From positions 222,867-286,866 of IMG/VR virus record IMGVR_UViG_3300024259_002152: a stretch of DNA of 64,000 nucleotides; one strand, given 5' to 3'. Shown piece by piece: positions 25,670 to 33,698 of the stretch (positions within the stretch are counted from its first letter, which is position 1; every line of letters starts with the position of its first letter). This DNA is from a virus. Both the position numbers and the translations under genes were made by a program. The notes beneath the pieces are model-generated. The model was not told where the DNA came from and did not search any database. It worked only from the letters and a program-made list of their open reading frames with translations.

Positions 25670-26060
25670 ATATTGATACAGATTTTAAAGTTGCAAAAGT
25701 TAAAGCTCTTGAGAGATCTTTTGTTTGTATTTCATCTTTGATAAGATAGTCTTTGATACCTAGTAGCCATGCTTTTCTACCAACGGAGTAATCTTCTAAT
25801 CCTGTTAAGACAATAACTGGTGTGTTCTGGTTGTGTTTTTCTAGGTGCTCTAATGTAGTTTCTACTGTTTCTATCCCATCTGTTTCGGGCAATCCTAAGT
25901 CAAGGATGATAGCATCGAAAGTAGTCGAGGCCATTTTTTTAAGTCCATCTTGTAGGCAATTTGATTCATCACAAACCATTACTCTTCCGTTCATTTGTTT
26001 AAGATGATTAATGATTAGATCTCTATCTTCTTTACTGTCATCTATTATTAATATCTTCAT
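25668..26060 (-). CDS. CheY-like response regulator (receiver only)
   Basis: 130 residues starting MKILIIDDSKEDRDL; I use this Met rather than one seven codons earlier because it begins the receiver fold. Asp-Asp acidic pair at residues 8-9, phospho-acceptor Asp in FDAIILDLGLPETDG near 54, Thr in VIVLTGLED near 85 and Lys in DYLIKDE near 106. A single receiver domain with no output region. Starts 1 bp after the stop of the upstream regulator, so the two form one - strand operon. Confidence 0.9.
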   Translation of the reverse strand: MKILIIDDSKEDRDLIINHLKQMNGRVMVCDESNCLQDGLKKMASTTFDAIILDLGLPETDGIETVETTLEHLEKHNQNTPVIVLTGLEDYSVGRKAWLLGIKDYLIKDEIQTKDLSRALTFATLKSVSI

Positions 26061-26061
26061 T

Positions 26062-26532
26062 TTACTCAATGTCCTTTCCATCTATAAAGCAAAAATTGTT
26101 ATTATTGGGCAATTCATTTGATTTAAACCAATACTTTCCTATAAGACCAACTTTATCATATAACTCTTGAATATCAAAAGTTTTAGTGATATATGAGTTG
26201 GCATGTAATTTGTATGTTTCTTCTATGTCAGGAGGAAAATCAGAAGTGGTGAATATAATAACTGGTATTACTTTATAGGCGTCATCAGTTTTAATAATTT
26301 TTAATATTTCTTTGCCATTAATATTTGGTATATTTATATCTAAAATAATGATATGGGGAGTTGGAGCAGACTCAAAGTTGCCTTTTTTATAGAGAAAATT
26401 TAAAGCATCGCTTCCATTACTAATATTTATCACATCTAATGAAAGATTTGGGATCTTAGATAGAGCTTGTCTAAGTAGCTCAAAATCGGCTTCATTATCC
26501 TCTATAGATAATATTGTAAATCTCTTAGCCAT
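26062..26532 (-). CDS. Rcp1-type response regulator (receiver only)
   Basis: 156 residues: TILSIEDNEADFELLRQAL, phospho-acceptor Asp in IIILDINIPNINGKEIL, Thr/Ser in VIIFTTSDFPPDI, Lys in SYITKTFDIQEL. The EDN.AD..L and insert LYKKGNFESAPTPHI pattern is typical of the phytochrome-associated Rcp1 group. Probable partner of the kinase at 20509, which carries PAS input and HisKA of the same style. One of three - strand genes in the window. Confidence 0.9.
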   Translation of the reverse strand: MAKRFTILSIEDNEADFELLRQALSKIPNLSLDVINISNGSDALNFLYKKGNFESAPTPHIIILDINIPNINGKEILKIIKTDDAYKVIPVIIFTTSDFPPDIEETYKLHANSYITKTFDIQELYDKVGLIGKYWFKSNELPNNNNFCFIDGKDIE

Positions 26533-26607
26533 ATTTTTAGATTCCTAATTCATATGGGAACGAATACTTATAGATTTCAGTATTTTTACTTGGAATCCTT
26601 TTTTTAT

Positions 26608-26635
26608 TTGAAAGTGAAAATAAGTTGATTATAAT
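26608..26635 (+). promoter_or_regulatory. Promoter, TTGAAA-GTGAAA class (P3), before ThyA-family gene
   Basis: TTGAAA 26608-26613, GTGAAAAT, TATAAT 26630-26635, spacer 16 bp. It faces away from the - strand regulators and reads into the 26674 gene. Confidence 0.78.
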
Positions 26636-26673
26636 GTGAAAATGAATAAAACTTATAGATATAAGGAGAAAAT

Positions 26674-27633
26674 ATGAATAAAGGTAATATTCCTGTGATA
26701 AATATTAGTGGAAAAACCATCCCTGAGGCTTGGGAAAAGGCTGTTTTGGCTGTTTGGGAGAGTGGTTCGAAAGTGAAAACCCAATATGATAAACCAGAAG
26801 ATCCCCCAAGTTGTGACGCTACGGTTATTGTGACAGTGGAGAATCCTTTTGCTGAGCCAAGAATTCATAAGAATTTTCCTGGGGGCCCAGAGGAGTTAGA
26901 ATCTTATAGACAAGAGGTTGTAGAGGGCATACATGATCATTGGATTAATCCTGAGGAGAAAAAATGGACTTATACATATCATGAGAGATTATTTAGATAT
27001 ACTCCTTGTGAAGATTTAAGTAAATCTGATTCTCCTCGTCCTTTTATACCTATTGACCAGATACAATATATCATAGATTATATGGCTAAATCAGGCTATA
27101 CAAGACGAGCACAAGCCATTACGTGGCAGCCTACCTGTGACCCTCAAACATATGATCCACCATGCCTACAGAGGATCTGGTGCCGTATGATGGATGATGA
27201 GGATGGTAATCCTATTTTGAATATGAATACTCATTGGAGAAGTCGAGACTTATATAAAGCGTGGTTTATGAATGTTTATGCCCTGACTGATTTGCAAAGA
27301 ATAATGGCCAAAAAAATAGGAGAAAAAATAGGAAAAACTGTCAAAGTGGGGAGATATGTAGATATAAGTGATTCTCTTCATCTTTATGGTAGTTATTTCG
27401 GGGAAATAGAACCAGAAATAAAAAAGATGAAAGAAAAACCTATATTTGCTGATAATGTAGTGGCTGATACCATGATGGTTGATTATACTCCTTCTTACTT
27501 AAAATCTATTCAAGAGAATTTAGAGCAGAGGACTTATAGTTCTGATCATTCTACTTTTGAGATAATGACAAAGGAAGCTAGGAATAATTTGCAGAAAGAT
27601 CCAGATTTTTATGCTAAAGGAAGTAAGATATAA
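26674..27633 (+). CDS. Thymidylate synthase/dNMP hydroxymethylase family protein
   Basis: 319 residues, longer than the ~264 of ThyA. The central block has the ThyA pattern: RRAQAITWQPTCDPQTYDPPCLQRIWCR with the nucleophile Cys164 in PPC, LNMNTHWRSRDLYKAWFMNVYALT (RS-D and the conserved Asn), and DISDSLHLYGSYF. The enzyme transfers a one-carbon unit from methylene-tetrahydrofolate to a pyrimidine nucleotide. I cannot tell dTMP synthase from dCMP/dUMP hydroxymethylase by eye; the N-terminal region differs from classical ThyA. Preceded by its own promoter and followed by small tail-motif genes. Confidence 0.82.
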   Translation: MNKGNIPVINISGKTIPEAWEKAVLAVWESGSKVKTQYDKPEDPPSCDATVIVTVENPFAEPRIHKNFPGGPEELESYRQEVVEGIHDHWINPEEKKWTYTYHERLFRYTPCEDLSKSDSPRPFIPIDQIQYIIDYMAKSGYTRRAQAITWQPTCDPQTYDPPCLQRIWCRMMDDEDGNPILNMNTHWRSRDLYKAWFMNVYALTDLQRIMAKKIGEKIGKTVKVGRYVDISDSLHLYGSYFGEIEPEIKKMKEKPIFADNVVADTMMVDYTPSYLKSIQENLEQRTYSSDHSTFEIMTKEARNNLQKDPDFYAKGSKI

Positions 27634-27902
27634 TGGAATTTGTAGATAAAAATTTTGGTAGAGTTCTTCTTTTAGAAGAGCATGATTGTATAGCGGGAAC
27701 ATATTGTGGGGGGCATTCTGATAGAATGGAAAAATGTGATATTGTTGCTATGAGGAATTTAGATACGAAAAAAGTTACAATATTTAAAAGTAGAAACACA
27801 TCATCCGAAGATTGTAGAGTCAAACAGTTTGTTCTTAATTGGGGAATAGAGCAAAAAGTTTTTGAGCCAATAAAGAGTAGATTTGAGATTTTGGATTTAT
27901 AA
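27633..27902 (+). CDS. Small protein with RFEILDL tail (paralogue A1)
   Basis: 89 residues, ATG overlapping the preceding stop (TAATG). Ends SRFEILDL. It shares a layout with the next product: an N-terminal strand (FGRVLLLEEHD), a V.MRNLDTKKVTIFKSR strand pair, KQFVLNWGI helix and the tail. No known family. See the tail-motif finding. Confidence 0.8.
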   Translation: MEFVDKNFGRVLLLEEHDCIAGTYCGGHSDRMEKCDIVAMRNLDTKKVTIFKSRNTSSEDCRVKQFVLNWGIEQKVFEPIKSRFEILDL

Positions 27903-27903
27903 A

Positions 27904-28212
27904 ATGATTGAATTTGAACATGAAAAATATGGTAAAGTATTGATTTATGAAGTTGAAGACATGAAGAAAAAATCGTGTTTTTTGTCTATGGAGAATATAG
28001 AGGAAATACCTATCTCAGAATTCAATATAGAAGAACTTCAGAAACTATCAGAAGCTTGTGTCGTTGGAGTTAGGAATATTAAGAATAGAAAGGTTGTAGT
28101 AATAAAAAATCGTTATGGACGATTAGATGATAATGAAATAGAACAATTTATTCTTAATTATGGAATAAAAAAAGATCCAATCAACGATAGGTTTGAGATT
28201 TTGGATTTATAA
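27904..28212 (+). CDS. Small protein with RFEILDL tail (paralogue A2)
   Basis: 102 residues, starting at ATG 27904, 1 bp after the preceding stop. Homologous to the 27633 product (KYGKVLIYEVED, VVGVRNIKNRKVVVIKNR, EQFILNYGI) and ends DRFEILDL. The last 24 bp of coding sequence plus the start of the next gene repeat those of paralogue A1 almost exactly, so the pair arose by tandem duplication. Confidence 0.8.
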   Translation: MIEFEHEKYGKVLIYEVEDMKKKSCFLSMENIEEIPISEFNIEELQKLSEACVVGVRNIKNRKVVVIKNRYGRLDDNEIEQFILNYGIKKDPINDRFEILDL

Positions 28213-28213
28213 A

Positions 28214-28522
28214 ATGAATAGAATAGATTTATTGATATTTGAAGATGCTCAAGAAGAAAAAGATAGAAGAGCAAAGCAAAAAGCTGACAGAGAGAAAAGA
28301 CTTCAAGAAATAGAAGATAAAGGGTGTTGTGAGTGTTGTAAGCAATTTGGACGGGAGAATAGGAAAGAAATAGAATGGGTAGGGTCTATGACTCGTTATC
28401 ATTGGGATATAGATAAAGATCCATTTGTAGATCCTAATAGATCATTGTTTTTATGTCCAGAATGTGCTGAAGAACATTGTAATCATATGAGCGACATGTG
28501 GCAAGCATATTATGGCGGATAG
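28214..28522 (+). CDS. Cys-rich small protein with N-terminal LLIFEDA motif (B1)
   Basis: 102 residues from ATG 28214. Opens MNRIDLLIFEDAQEEK, a charged helix follows, then CCECCKQF and CPECAEEHCNHM, enough Cys/His for one or two zinc sites. The N-terminal NRIDLLIFEDA resembles the tail motif of the neighbours moved to the front. Overlaps the next gene by 11 bp. Confidence 0.72.
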   Translation: MNRIDLLIFEDAQEEKDRRAKQKADREKRLQEIEDKGCCECCKQFGRENRKEIEWVGSMTRYHWDIDKDPFVDPNRSLFLCPECAEEHCNHMSDMWQAYYGG

Positions 28523-28841
28523 TTATAACGACAGATTTGAGTTGTTGATTTTTGAAGATGCTATTGACTATGTAGAGAGAAAGCGCAAAGAAAAAGAAGA
28601 GCTTCATAGAAAAGCAGAACTATATAAAAGAGAGATTGAGAAACAAGGAGTTTGTGAAGGTTGTGGTGAAAAAGGGCAGTTAAGGTGGATCAGCTATGGC
28701 GAAATATATAGTTGTTACGATTGTTTTGTTCATGATTTAGATTGTAGGGCAAGTGTGATGGTGCCCATGAGAAGTGCCGAAAGTTTATCAGAATATCTAA
28801 GCGAAGGAGAATGGGAAGAATTGTGGGAAATGAATAAATAA
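28512..28841 (+). CDS. Cys-rich small protein with NDRFELLIFEDA motif (B2)
   Basis: 109 residues. NDRFELLIFEDA at residues 6-17, then a charged coiled-coil-like helix (ERKRKEKEELHRKAELYKRE), a zinc-ribbon pair CEGCGEKGQ... CYDC, and an acidic helix at the end. Same design as B1, so a second tandem pair. No known family. Confidence 0.72.
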   Translation: MADSYNDRFELLIFEDAIDYVERKRKEKEELHRKAELYKREIEKQGVCEGCGEKGQLRWISYGEIYSCYDCFVHDLDCRASVMVPMRSAESLSEYLSEGEWEELWEMNK

Positions 28842-28842
28842 T

Positions 28843-29868
28843 ATGTGCCTCACAAGAGAACAATTTAGAAATGGAGTATTTAATAGAGATAACAATCAAT
28901 GTGTTATTTGCGGGGAATCTACGGGATTAGATGCCCACCACATAACAGAGAGAAGATTATGGGGACCATCTCAAGGATATTATTTGTCTAATGGTGCTAC
29001 TTTATGTTCCAAACATCATATCGAGGCAGAACAAACCATTCTTGGCTGTGAAGAAATTAGAAAAGCCGCAGGCATTAAAGAGATACTATTGCCAGAGCAT
29101 TTATATGAAGAATATAATTACACCAAATGGGGGGATATTGTTCTGCCAACTGGTATGAGACTAAAAGGAGAATTATTTTATGATGAATCTGTGCAAAAGA
29201 TTTTAAAATCGGGAAATGTTTTAGATATTTATTCTGATTATGTGAAATATCCTAGGACAATGCATCTTCACTTTTCTTCTAAGGTTACAGAAGATGATAG
29301 AATTTTAGATGATGCTTCTTGTTTTGTCGGTAAAAGAATTATTGTAACAGAAAAGTTTGATGGAGAATGCTCAACTCTTTATGCTAATTATATGCATGCC
29401 AGATCTATTGATGGAGAGAATCATCCTTCTAGGAATTGGTTGAAAGGTTTTCATAGTAAAATGGGATACAATATCCCTGAAGGATGGAGAGTATGCGGAG
29501 AAAATGTATATGCTAAACATACTATATATTATGATAATTTAGATACTTATTTCTATGTTTTTTCTATATGGGATCAAAGGAATAATTGCTTGAGTTGGGA
29601 CGATACTATAGAGTGGTCTCAACTCTTAGACCTTCAATTAGTTCCTGTCATATATGATGGGATTTGGGACGAAAAAATAGTCAAAGGGTTTTGTAATGAC
29701 GATAAAAGAGAGGGTTTTGTTGTTAGGATAGCAGATGGTTTTTCTTACGGAGAATTTAGAAAGTTTGTAGCTAAATATGTTAATCCTATATTTAAAGATA
29801 AATTGAACGAAGAAGATACTTATCATTGGAGATATAGTGCTATGACACTTAATAGATTGGCAAAATGA
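28843..29868 (+). CDS. HNH-like domain fused to RNA ligase
   Basis: 341 residues. Residues 1-65 are HNH-like: Cys20/Cys23, His32-His33, Asn50, Cys55 and His58-His59. From about 135 an Rnl2-type RNA ligase follows: YPRTMHLHFSSKVTEDDRI, motif I TEKFDGE with the nucleotidyl-accepting Lys171, HARSIDGENHPSRNWLK, motif III-like CGENVYAKHTIYY, motif IV EGFVVRI and motif V KFVAKYV. The ligase part would seal RNA ends through an enzyme-AMP intermediate. The HNH part may cut or only bind nucleic acid; its first His pair looks intact. I have no experience of this fusion as standard, and the gene sits among small zinc-ribbon genes. Confidence 0.87.
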   Translation: MCLTREQFRNGVFNRDNNQCVICGESTGLDAHHITERRLWGPSQGYYLSNGATLCSKHHIEAEQTILGCEEIRKAAGIKEILLPEHLYEEYNYTKWGDIVLPTGMRLKGELFYDESVQKILKSGNVLDIYSDYVKYPRTMHLHFSSKVTEDDRILDDASCFVGKRIIVTEKFDGECSTLYANYMHARSIDGENHPSRNWLKGFHSKMGYNIPEGWRVCGENVYAKHTIYYDNLDTYFYVFSIWDQRNNCLSWDDTIEWSQLLDLQLVPVIYDGIWDEKIVKGFCNDDKREGFVVRIADGFSYGEFRKFVAKYVNPIFKDKLNEEDTYHWRYSAMTLNRLAK

Positions 29869-30122
29869 TGAAAGTAATTATGGAAATGGAGTTGGTATTT
29901 CCTTATAGAATATCTATGGGAATATTAGTAGAGTTTTGTTATTTGTGGAATACTACACTAATTTGTGGAGGAACAAGGAAAATCAAATCTATTATCTCAA
30001 TGCCTTCTCACCATTTTAAACGTATTTTTGGAGTTAGTCCTGAAAAAAAAGAATATCCCGTTCCACGGGGTATGGAAAAATTTATTAGTAAGGTAGTAGT
30101 TAAAGGCACAAAGAAGAGATAA
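29865..30122 (+). CDS. Hypothetical basic protein, 85 aa
   Basis: Overlaps the ligase stop by 4 bp (ATGA). Two ATG codons (29865 and 29868) are possible starts. Hydrophobic middle (FPYRISMGILVEFCYLWNTTLI) followed by a basic C terminus (SHHFKRIFGV... VVVKGTKKR). No family recognised. Confidence 0.55.
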   Translation: MMKVIMEMELVFPYRISMGILVEFCYLWNTTLICGGTRKIKSIISMPSHHFKRIFGVSPEKKEYPVPRGMEKFISKVVVKGTKKR

Positions 30123-30130
30123 GGGAAATT

Positions 30131-30895
30131 GTGTTAAAACAAAATGAAGTATATTGCGGAGATTGTTGTGATTTGTTAAAGCAAATAGATGGTGGAGCAA
30201 TAGATTTAATAGTCACTAGTCCGCCGTATGATGGGTTAAGGGATTATGAGGGTTATACTTTTGATTTTGAACCCATAGCAAAAGAGTTATACAGGGTGGT
30301 TAAAAATGGTGGAGTAGTCGTATGGGTTGTTGGTGATGAGGTTAAGAATGGCAGTGAGACAGGTACCAGTTTTAAACAGGCTCTTTATTTTAAAGAAATA
30401 GGATTTAACCTTCATGACACTATGATATATAAAAAGAATAGTAGCACATTTCCCGCTAGGAGAAATGGGAACAGATACTCACAGATTTTTGAATATATGT
30501 TTGTATTTAGTAAAGGCAAGCCAAAAGCCAATTTAATTTGCGATAAAATAAATAAATGGGCAGGATATACATCTTTTGATGGAAAAATTCCTGAGGTTCC
30601 CGAACTGTCCCCTCGAACTAATATATGGGAGTATACTACTTCTTTTAATGATAAAAATGATCATCCAGCAGTATTCCCTGAACAACTAGCAAAGGATCAT
30701 ATTCTAACTTGGAGCAAACAAAGCGATTTAATATTAGATCCATTTTGTGGTAGTGGCACAACATTAAAGATGGCATATATTAATTATAGAAAATATATTG
30801 GTATTGATATTTCTCAAAGATATTGCGATATGGCTAAGTCACGGATAGAAAAGACTCGAACCCCATTAGAAATGAATATGTTTCAGGAAGAATAA
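30131..30895 (+). CDS. DNA methyltransferase (N4-C/N6-A, beta class) 1
   Basis: 254 residues, GTG start after an AAGGG SD. Motif IV SPPYDG at residues 30-35 and AdoMet-binding motif I LDPFCGSGTT near 203-212; this order (IV before I) defines the beta class. RNGNRYSQIFEYMFVFSKGKPK is typical of phage and RM DNA methyltransferases. The product would methylate an exocyclic amino group in a specific DNA sequence; specificity unknown. No nuclease gene adjoins it, so probably an orphan, protective methyltransferase. Confidence 0.9.
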   Translation: MLKQNEVYCGDCCDLLKQIDGGAIDLIVTSPPYDGLRDYEGYTFDFEPIAKELYRVVKNGGVVVWVVGDEVKNGSETGTSFKQALYFKEIGFNLHDTMIYKKNSSTFPARRNGNRYSQIFEYMFVFSKGKPKANLICDKINKWAGYTSFDGKIPEVPELSPRTNIWEYTTSFNDKNDHPAVFPEQLAKDHILTWSKQSDLILDPFCGSGTTLKMAYINYRKYIGIDISQRYCDMAKSRIEKTRTPLEMNMFQEE

Positions 30896-30899
30896 ATAA

Positions 30900-31502
30900 A
30901 TGAAAATAAATGATCCGAACAAAATAGTTTTAGCAGTTAAAAAGAAAGATAAGTTACGGCTCGGCTGCGACTTGGACGGAGTTTTGGCGCACTGGGAAAA
31001 ATCAGCAGCAAAAACTTGTGGTATTGATTATGAAGATAAACAGATTAGGGAAGAAATAAAAAATGGAAAAAGAATAGAAGAATTTGTAGGGGGAGACCCA
31101 AAGATGTGGAGTATGATAGATAAAGAGGGAGAAGAATGGTGGGAAAATTTAGAGAAACTTCCTTGGGCAGATGATCTTATTGATCTGTTGAAGAAAGAAA
31201 CGAAAGATTTGTTTTTCTTAAGCTCTCCTTCAAAATCTCCTATTTGTTATTCTGGAAAAATAAAATGGGTTTTAAAAAATTATCCCAAAATGGATAGAAG
31301 TGTATTTTTAGGGTGTAAAAAGCATCTGTTTGCTAATCCTAATATTCTGTTGGTAGATGATACAGAGAAGAAGATTAAGGAATTTAGAGATTATGGTGGA
31401 CATGCTTTTAAATGGCCTTGTCCTTTAAGTATTATTGATGGAGATTTAGATATAGAGGATGTTTTACAAGATCTAAAAGATTATCTACAAGAGATAAAAT
31501 GA
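30900..31502 (+). CDS. 5'(3')-deoxyribonucleotidase-like HAD hydrolase
   Basis: 200 residues. HAD motif I GCDLDGVLAHW with Asp24 and Asp26, motif II FLSSPS near 109, Lys region and motif III/IV ILLVDDTEKKIKEF near 150. This layout matches the NT5C deoxynucleotidase family, which dephosphorylates dNMPs. With the ThyA-family enzyme, dCMP deaminase and HD hydrolase, it fits nucleotide-pool control. Confidence 0.83.
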   Translation: MKINDPNKIVLAVKKKDKLRLGCDLDGVLAHWEKSAAKTCGIDYEDKQIREEIKNGKRIEEFVGGDPKMWSMIDKEGEEWWENLEKLPWADDLIDLLKKETKDLFFLSSPSKSPICYSGKIKWVLKNYPKMDRSVFLGCKKHLFANPNILLVDDTEKKIKEFRDYGGHAFKWPCPLSIIDGDLDIEDVLQDLKDYLQEIK

Positions 31503-31816
31503 AATATAAAGTTGGTGATAAGGTAAAGATAAGGACATGGGACGATATGAGTCGTCTTTATGGAGTGACAGAATATGGGCAGATAGAAGGAACTAAAGAC
31601 AAACGCTATCCTACTTGTTTTTTTAATAGGTCTACAGAAAGAAGATTAGGACAGAACGTTTGTGATAGAATTGTAACAATAAAGAAAGTGTTCGAAAGTT
31701 ATTATTATATGAGAGAAATAGGTGAGTTTTGGCAGGACTATATGATTGAATGTTTAGCAGAAGATTATAAAAAACCCGTACGAATCAAAAACCGTTTTGA
31801 GATTTTAGATTTATGA
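31499..31816 (+). CDS. Small protein with RFEILDL tail
   Basis: 105 residues, ATG overlapping the preceding TGA. Opens MKYKVGDKVKIRTWDDMSRLYGV, an SH3/KOW-like small barrel pattern, and ends KNRFEILDL. Other regions are unique. The next gene overlaps the last codons. Confidence 0.75.
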   Translation: MKYKVGDKVKIRTWDDMSRLYGVTEYGQIEGTKDKRYPTCFFNRSTERRLGQNVCDRIVTIKKVFESYYYMREIGEFWQDYMIECLAEDYKKPVRIKNRFEILDL

Positions 31817-32121
31817 AATATGTAATCAGCGGAAAAACAGACAATTACGAACTTTATCTAAAAAATAATGGATATTCTACAGGGAAACAAGCTATACATG
31901 CTCGTAAGGAATCACATATAAATTCTATTACCGAAGATGATACTATCGTATTGTTAAATGGGTGGTGGGCAAGGAGTTGGGCTAAAAGTGTTATTAGAGA
32001 TATAATGAAAGCATATCCTGCAATCACTTTTGAATATCTCGATGGAACGTTCGGTAAAAATGAAAGAAATGATTTGAAAAGTGAAAATATATCGAATAGA
32101 TTTGATATATTAGATTTATGA
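31813..32121 (+). CDS. Small protein with RFDILDL tail
   Basis: 102 residues. YELYLKNNGYSTGKQAIHARKESHINSI and a Trp-rich GWWARSWAK, then ISNRFDILDL at the C terminus. Unrelated to the neighbours except for the tail. Upstream overlap is 4 bp (ATGA), typical of coupled translation. Confidence 0.75.
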   Translation: MKYVISGKTDNYELYLKNNGYSTGKQAIHARKESHINSITEDDTIVLLNGWWARSWAKSVIRDIMKAYPAITFEYLDGTFGKNERNDLKSENISNRFDILDL

Positions 32122-32135
32122 GTTTGTGAGTGATA

Positions 32136-32417
32136 ATGGCATCGGCAAAATTAAAGAATGAAGAACCCCTATTTCCTCCTGAACCAGAATTACCACGTTC
32201 TATGTGCCCTGTTTGCGGGAGTCTTGATGTCCAAATATCTGATGGGCGAGGTTATTGTCAGAATGAATTATGTCGAGCAGAGATGACTTTTCGTATAGAA
32301 GTTGAAGCATGGCCAGATACGGAAATTTCAGAAGTAAATGGTCAAGCATTTCCTATTATAAAATATAAAGATATAGTAGGTGATATAAAAAATAGATTCA
32401 AACTCTTGGATTTATGA
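32136..32417 (+). CDS. Zinc-ribbon protein with RFKLLDL tail
   Basis: Start at ATG 32136 (an upstream GTG at 32130 is possible). 93 residues. CPVCGSLDVQI... CQNELCRAEM gives a likely four-Cys zinc ribbon, followed by a strand-rich part and the tail NRFKLLDL. Confidence 0.75.
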   Translation: MASAKLKNEEPLFPPEPELPRSMCPVCGSLDVQISDGRGYCQNELCRAEMTFRIEVEAWPDTEISEVNGQAFPIIKYKDIVGDIKNRFKLLDL

Positions 32418-32427
32418 GGTTATAAAT

Positions 32428-32751
32428 ATGATATTAGCAATTATTCCATTAATACCAGCAGCATACGTTGCGGGAGGATTAGTGGTTGGAGGGGTTGCTG
32501 GATGGTTAAAAGGTCGTAAAAAGAAGAAAAAAGAACAAAAAGTTCAAGAAGATATTCTAAAAAAATTGGAAGATATAGAGACAGCCCAAAAAAAGCAAGA
32601 GCAGGATGTTAAAGATAATACTTTAGGAGAAGATGAGGAAGAAGATGCAGAGTTTTCTTTTACTCTTTATCCTAAAAGAGCCAAACAATCTAAAAAAGAC
32701 GATATAGTTAGTAGCGGTGGGGATGAGAGATTTGAAATTTTAGACCTTTAG
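32428..32751 (+). CDS. Membrane-anchored coiled-coil protein with RFEILDL tail
   Basis: 107 residues. N-terminal hydrophobic helix (ILAIIPLIPAAYVAGGLVVGGVAGWL) with glycine-rich face, then KGRKKKKKEQ, a coiled coil (DILKKLEDIETAQKKQEQDV), an acidic stretch, and ERFEILDL. If inserted N-in or N-out with the basic segment cytoplasmic, the tail would face the cytoplasm. Confidence 0.75.
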   Translation: MILAIIPLIPAAYVAGGLVVGGVAGWLKGRKKKKKEQKVQEDILKKLEDIETAQKKQEQDVKDNTLGEDEEEDAEFSFTLYPKRAKQSKKDDIVSSGGDERFEILDL

Positions 32752-32774
32752 AAAAAATAGAAAAGGAGATAATT

Positions 32775-32981
32775 ATGTATAATCCGTATGATAAAGATAC
32801 ACAACAGAAAATAGGATTAATATTCTTTATTTTTGTATTAATTTTGACAATAGCATTTGTTATTGCAAAATTAGCAGCAGTTATTACGTTCGGATGGTTG
32901 TGGGTTTTTGCTCCTATTTGGCTTCCTACGGGATTGGGAATTCTTATGGGAATTTTGGGCATTAAACCCCCTGGGGCTTGA
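32775..32981 (+). CDS. Small membrane protein, two TM segments
   Basis: 68 residues, SD AAAGGAG upstream. Hydrophobic stretches IGLIFFIFVLILTIAFVIAKLAAV and FGWLWVFAPIWLPTGLGILMGILG, separated by a short turn. No family recognised. Confidence 0.7.
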   Translation: MYNPYDKDTQQKIGLIFFIFVLILTIAFVIAKLAAVITFGWLWVFAPIWLPTGLGILMGILGIKPPGA

Positions 32982-33008
32982 TAATGATTTGAAAAGGAGA
33001 ATTTGAAA

Positions 33009-33332
33009 ATGTTAAAAGAACTTACAGATAATAATTTTCAACAAGAAGTAATGGATGATGGGGGAGTTGTTCTTGTTGATTTTTATGCTGAATGGTGCAG
33101 TCCTTGTAAGGTGCTAGCTAAAACGGTCGAAGAGATAGAAGAAGATGGTAATAATAATGCTAAAATATGTAAGGCAGATATAGAAGCTAATTTTACGGCT
33201 GTTCAAGATTTAAATATAAAGAGTGTTCCTTTCATTGTTTTGTATAAAGGGGGTAAAGTTGTTAATCAGCATGTAGGGCTTCGCTCTAAGCAAGATTTGC
33301 AAAGAGATATAAGTGAGGCTCATAATGGATGA
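33009..33332 (+). CDS. Thioredoxin
   Basis: Start placed at ATG 33009 (SD GGAG at about 9 nt); an in-frame TTG at 33003 is too close to the SD. 107 residues, one thioredoxin domain: VVLVDFYAEWCSPCKVLAKTV with active-site CSPC instead of CGPC, cis-Pro in KSVPFIVLY, and GG near 78. Dithiol-disulfide exchange in the cytoplasm; may support the ribonucleotide reductase of host or phage. The Ser in CSPC may raise its redox potential. Confidence 0.92.
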   Translation: MLKELTDNNFQQEVMDDGGVVLVDFYAEWCSPCKVLAKTVEEIEEDGNNNAKICKADIEANFTAVQDLNIKSVPFIVLYKGGKVVNQHVGLRSKQDLQRDISEAHNG

Positions 33333-33642
33333 GTATCAATGGACACTAGAAAAAGCCAGAATTTTGATGGCACAAGAATTAGATATTCCACCTGATGATA
33401 TTAATACTACGGCCATATATGATAGTATTTTTAGAGCGATCAGAGAATCTTGTGAAAGTGGTAAAGGAGAAATAGTTTTAACTCTTAAAAATAATGAAGA
33501 AGAAAGCGCTATTCTTAATGAAACAGGTGCAGAAATTATTAATAGGATATTTAATGATCAACATCCTTTTAGTGACATAGCTCAAAATTATAAAGAATGG
33601 TATGTAAATTATGTCATGAATAAAATGGATGAAGGAGATTAA
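33325..33642 (+). CDS. Hypothetical protein, 105 aa
   Basis: Start ATG 33325 (MDEYQWTLEKARILMA), overlapping the thioredoxin by 8 bp. Helical, acidic, with IPPDDINTTAIYDSIFRAIRESC. No family recognised. Confidence 0.65.
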   Translation: MDEYQWTLEKARILMAQELDIPPDDINTTAIYDSIFRAIRESCESGKGEIVLTLKNNEEESAILNETGAEIINRIFNDQHPFSDIAQNYKEWYVNYVMNKMDEGD

Positions 33643-33644
33643 TA

Positions 33645-33698
33645 ATGTTTATTTTGCATTGTCATCCATACGGAGAGAGGAATTTTGATATTGACTGA
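33645..33698 (+). CDS. Possible 17-aa leader peptide
   Basis: ATG 33645 lies 7 nt after GAAGGAG, the best SD in this stretch, yet the frame closes at TGA 33696-33698 after 17 residues (MFILHCHPYGERNFDID). It overlaps the TTG start of the next gene, so it may couple translation or be the remnant 5' end of a longer gene. Confidence 0.35.
   Translation: MFILHCHPYGERNFDID

Noticed and set aside
32072-32100. TTGAAAAGTGAAAA at the end of the 31813 gene as a further GTGAAA-class promoter
   Set aside because: It encodes DLKSENIS in frame and has no TATAAT-like hexamer at 16 bp.
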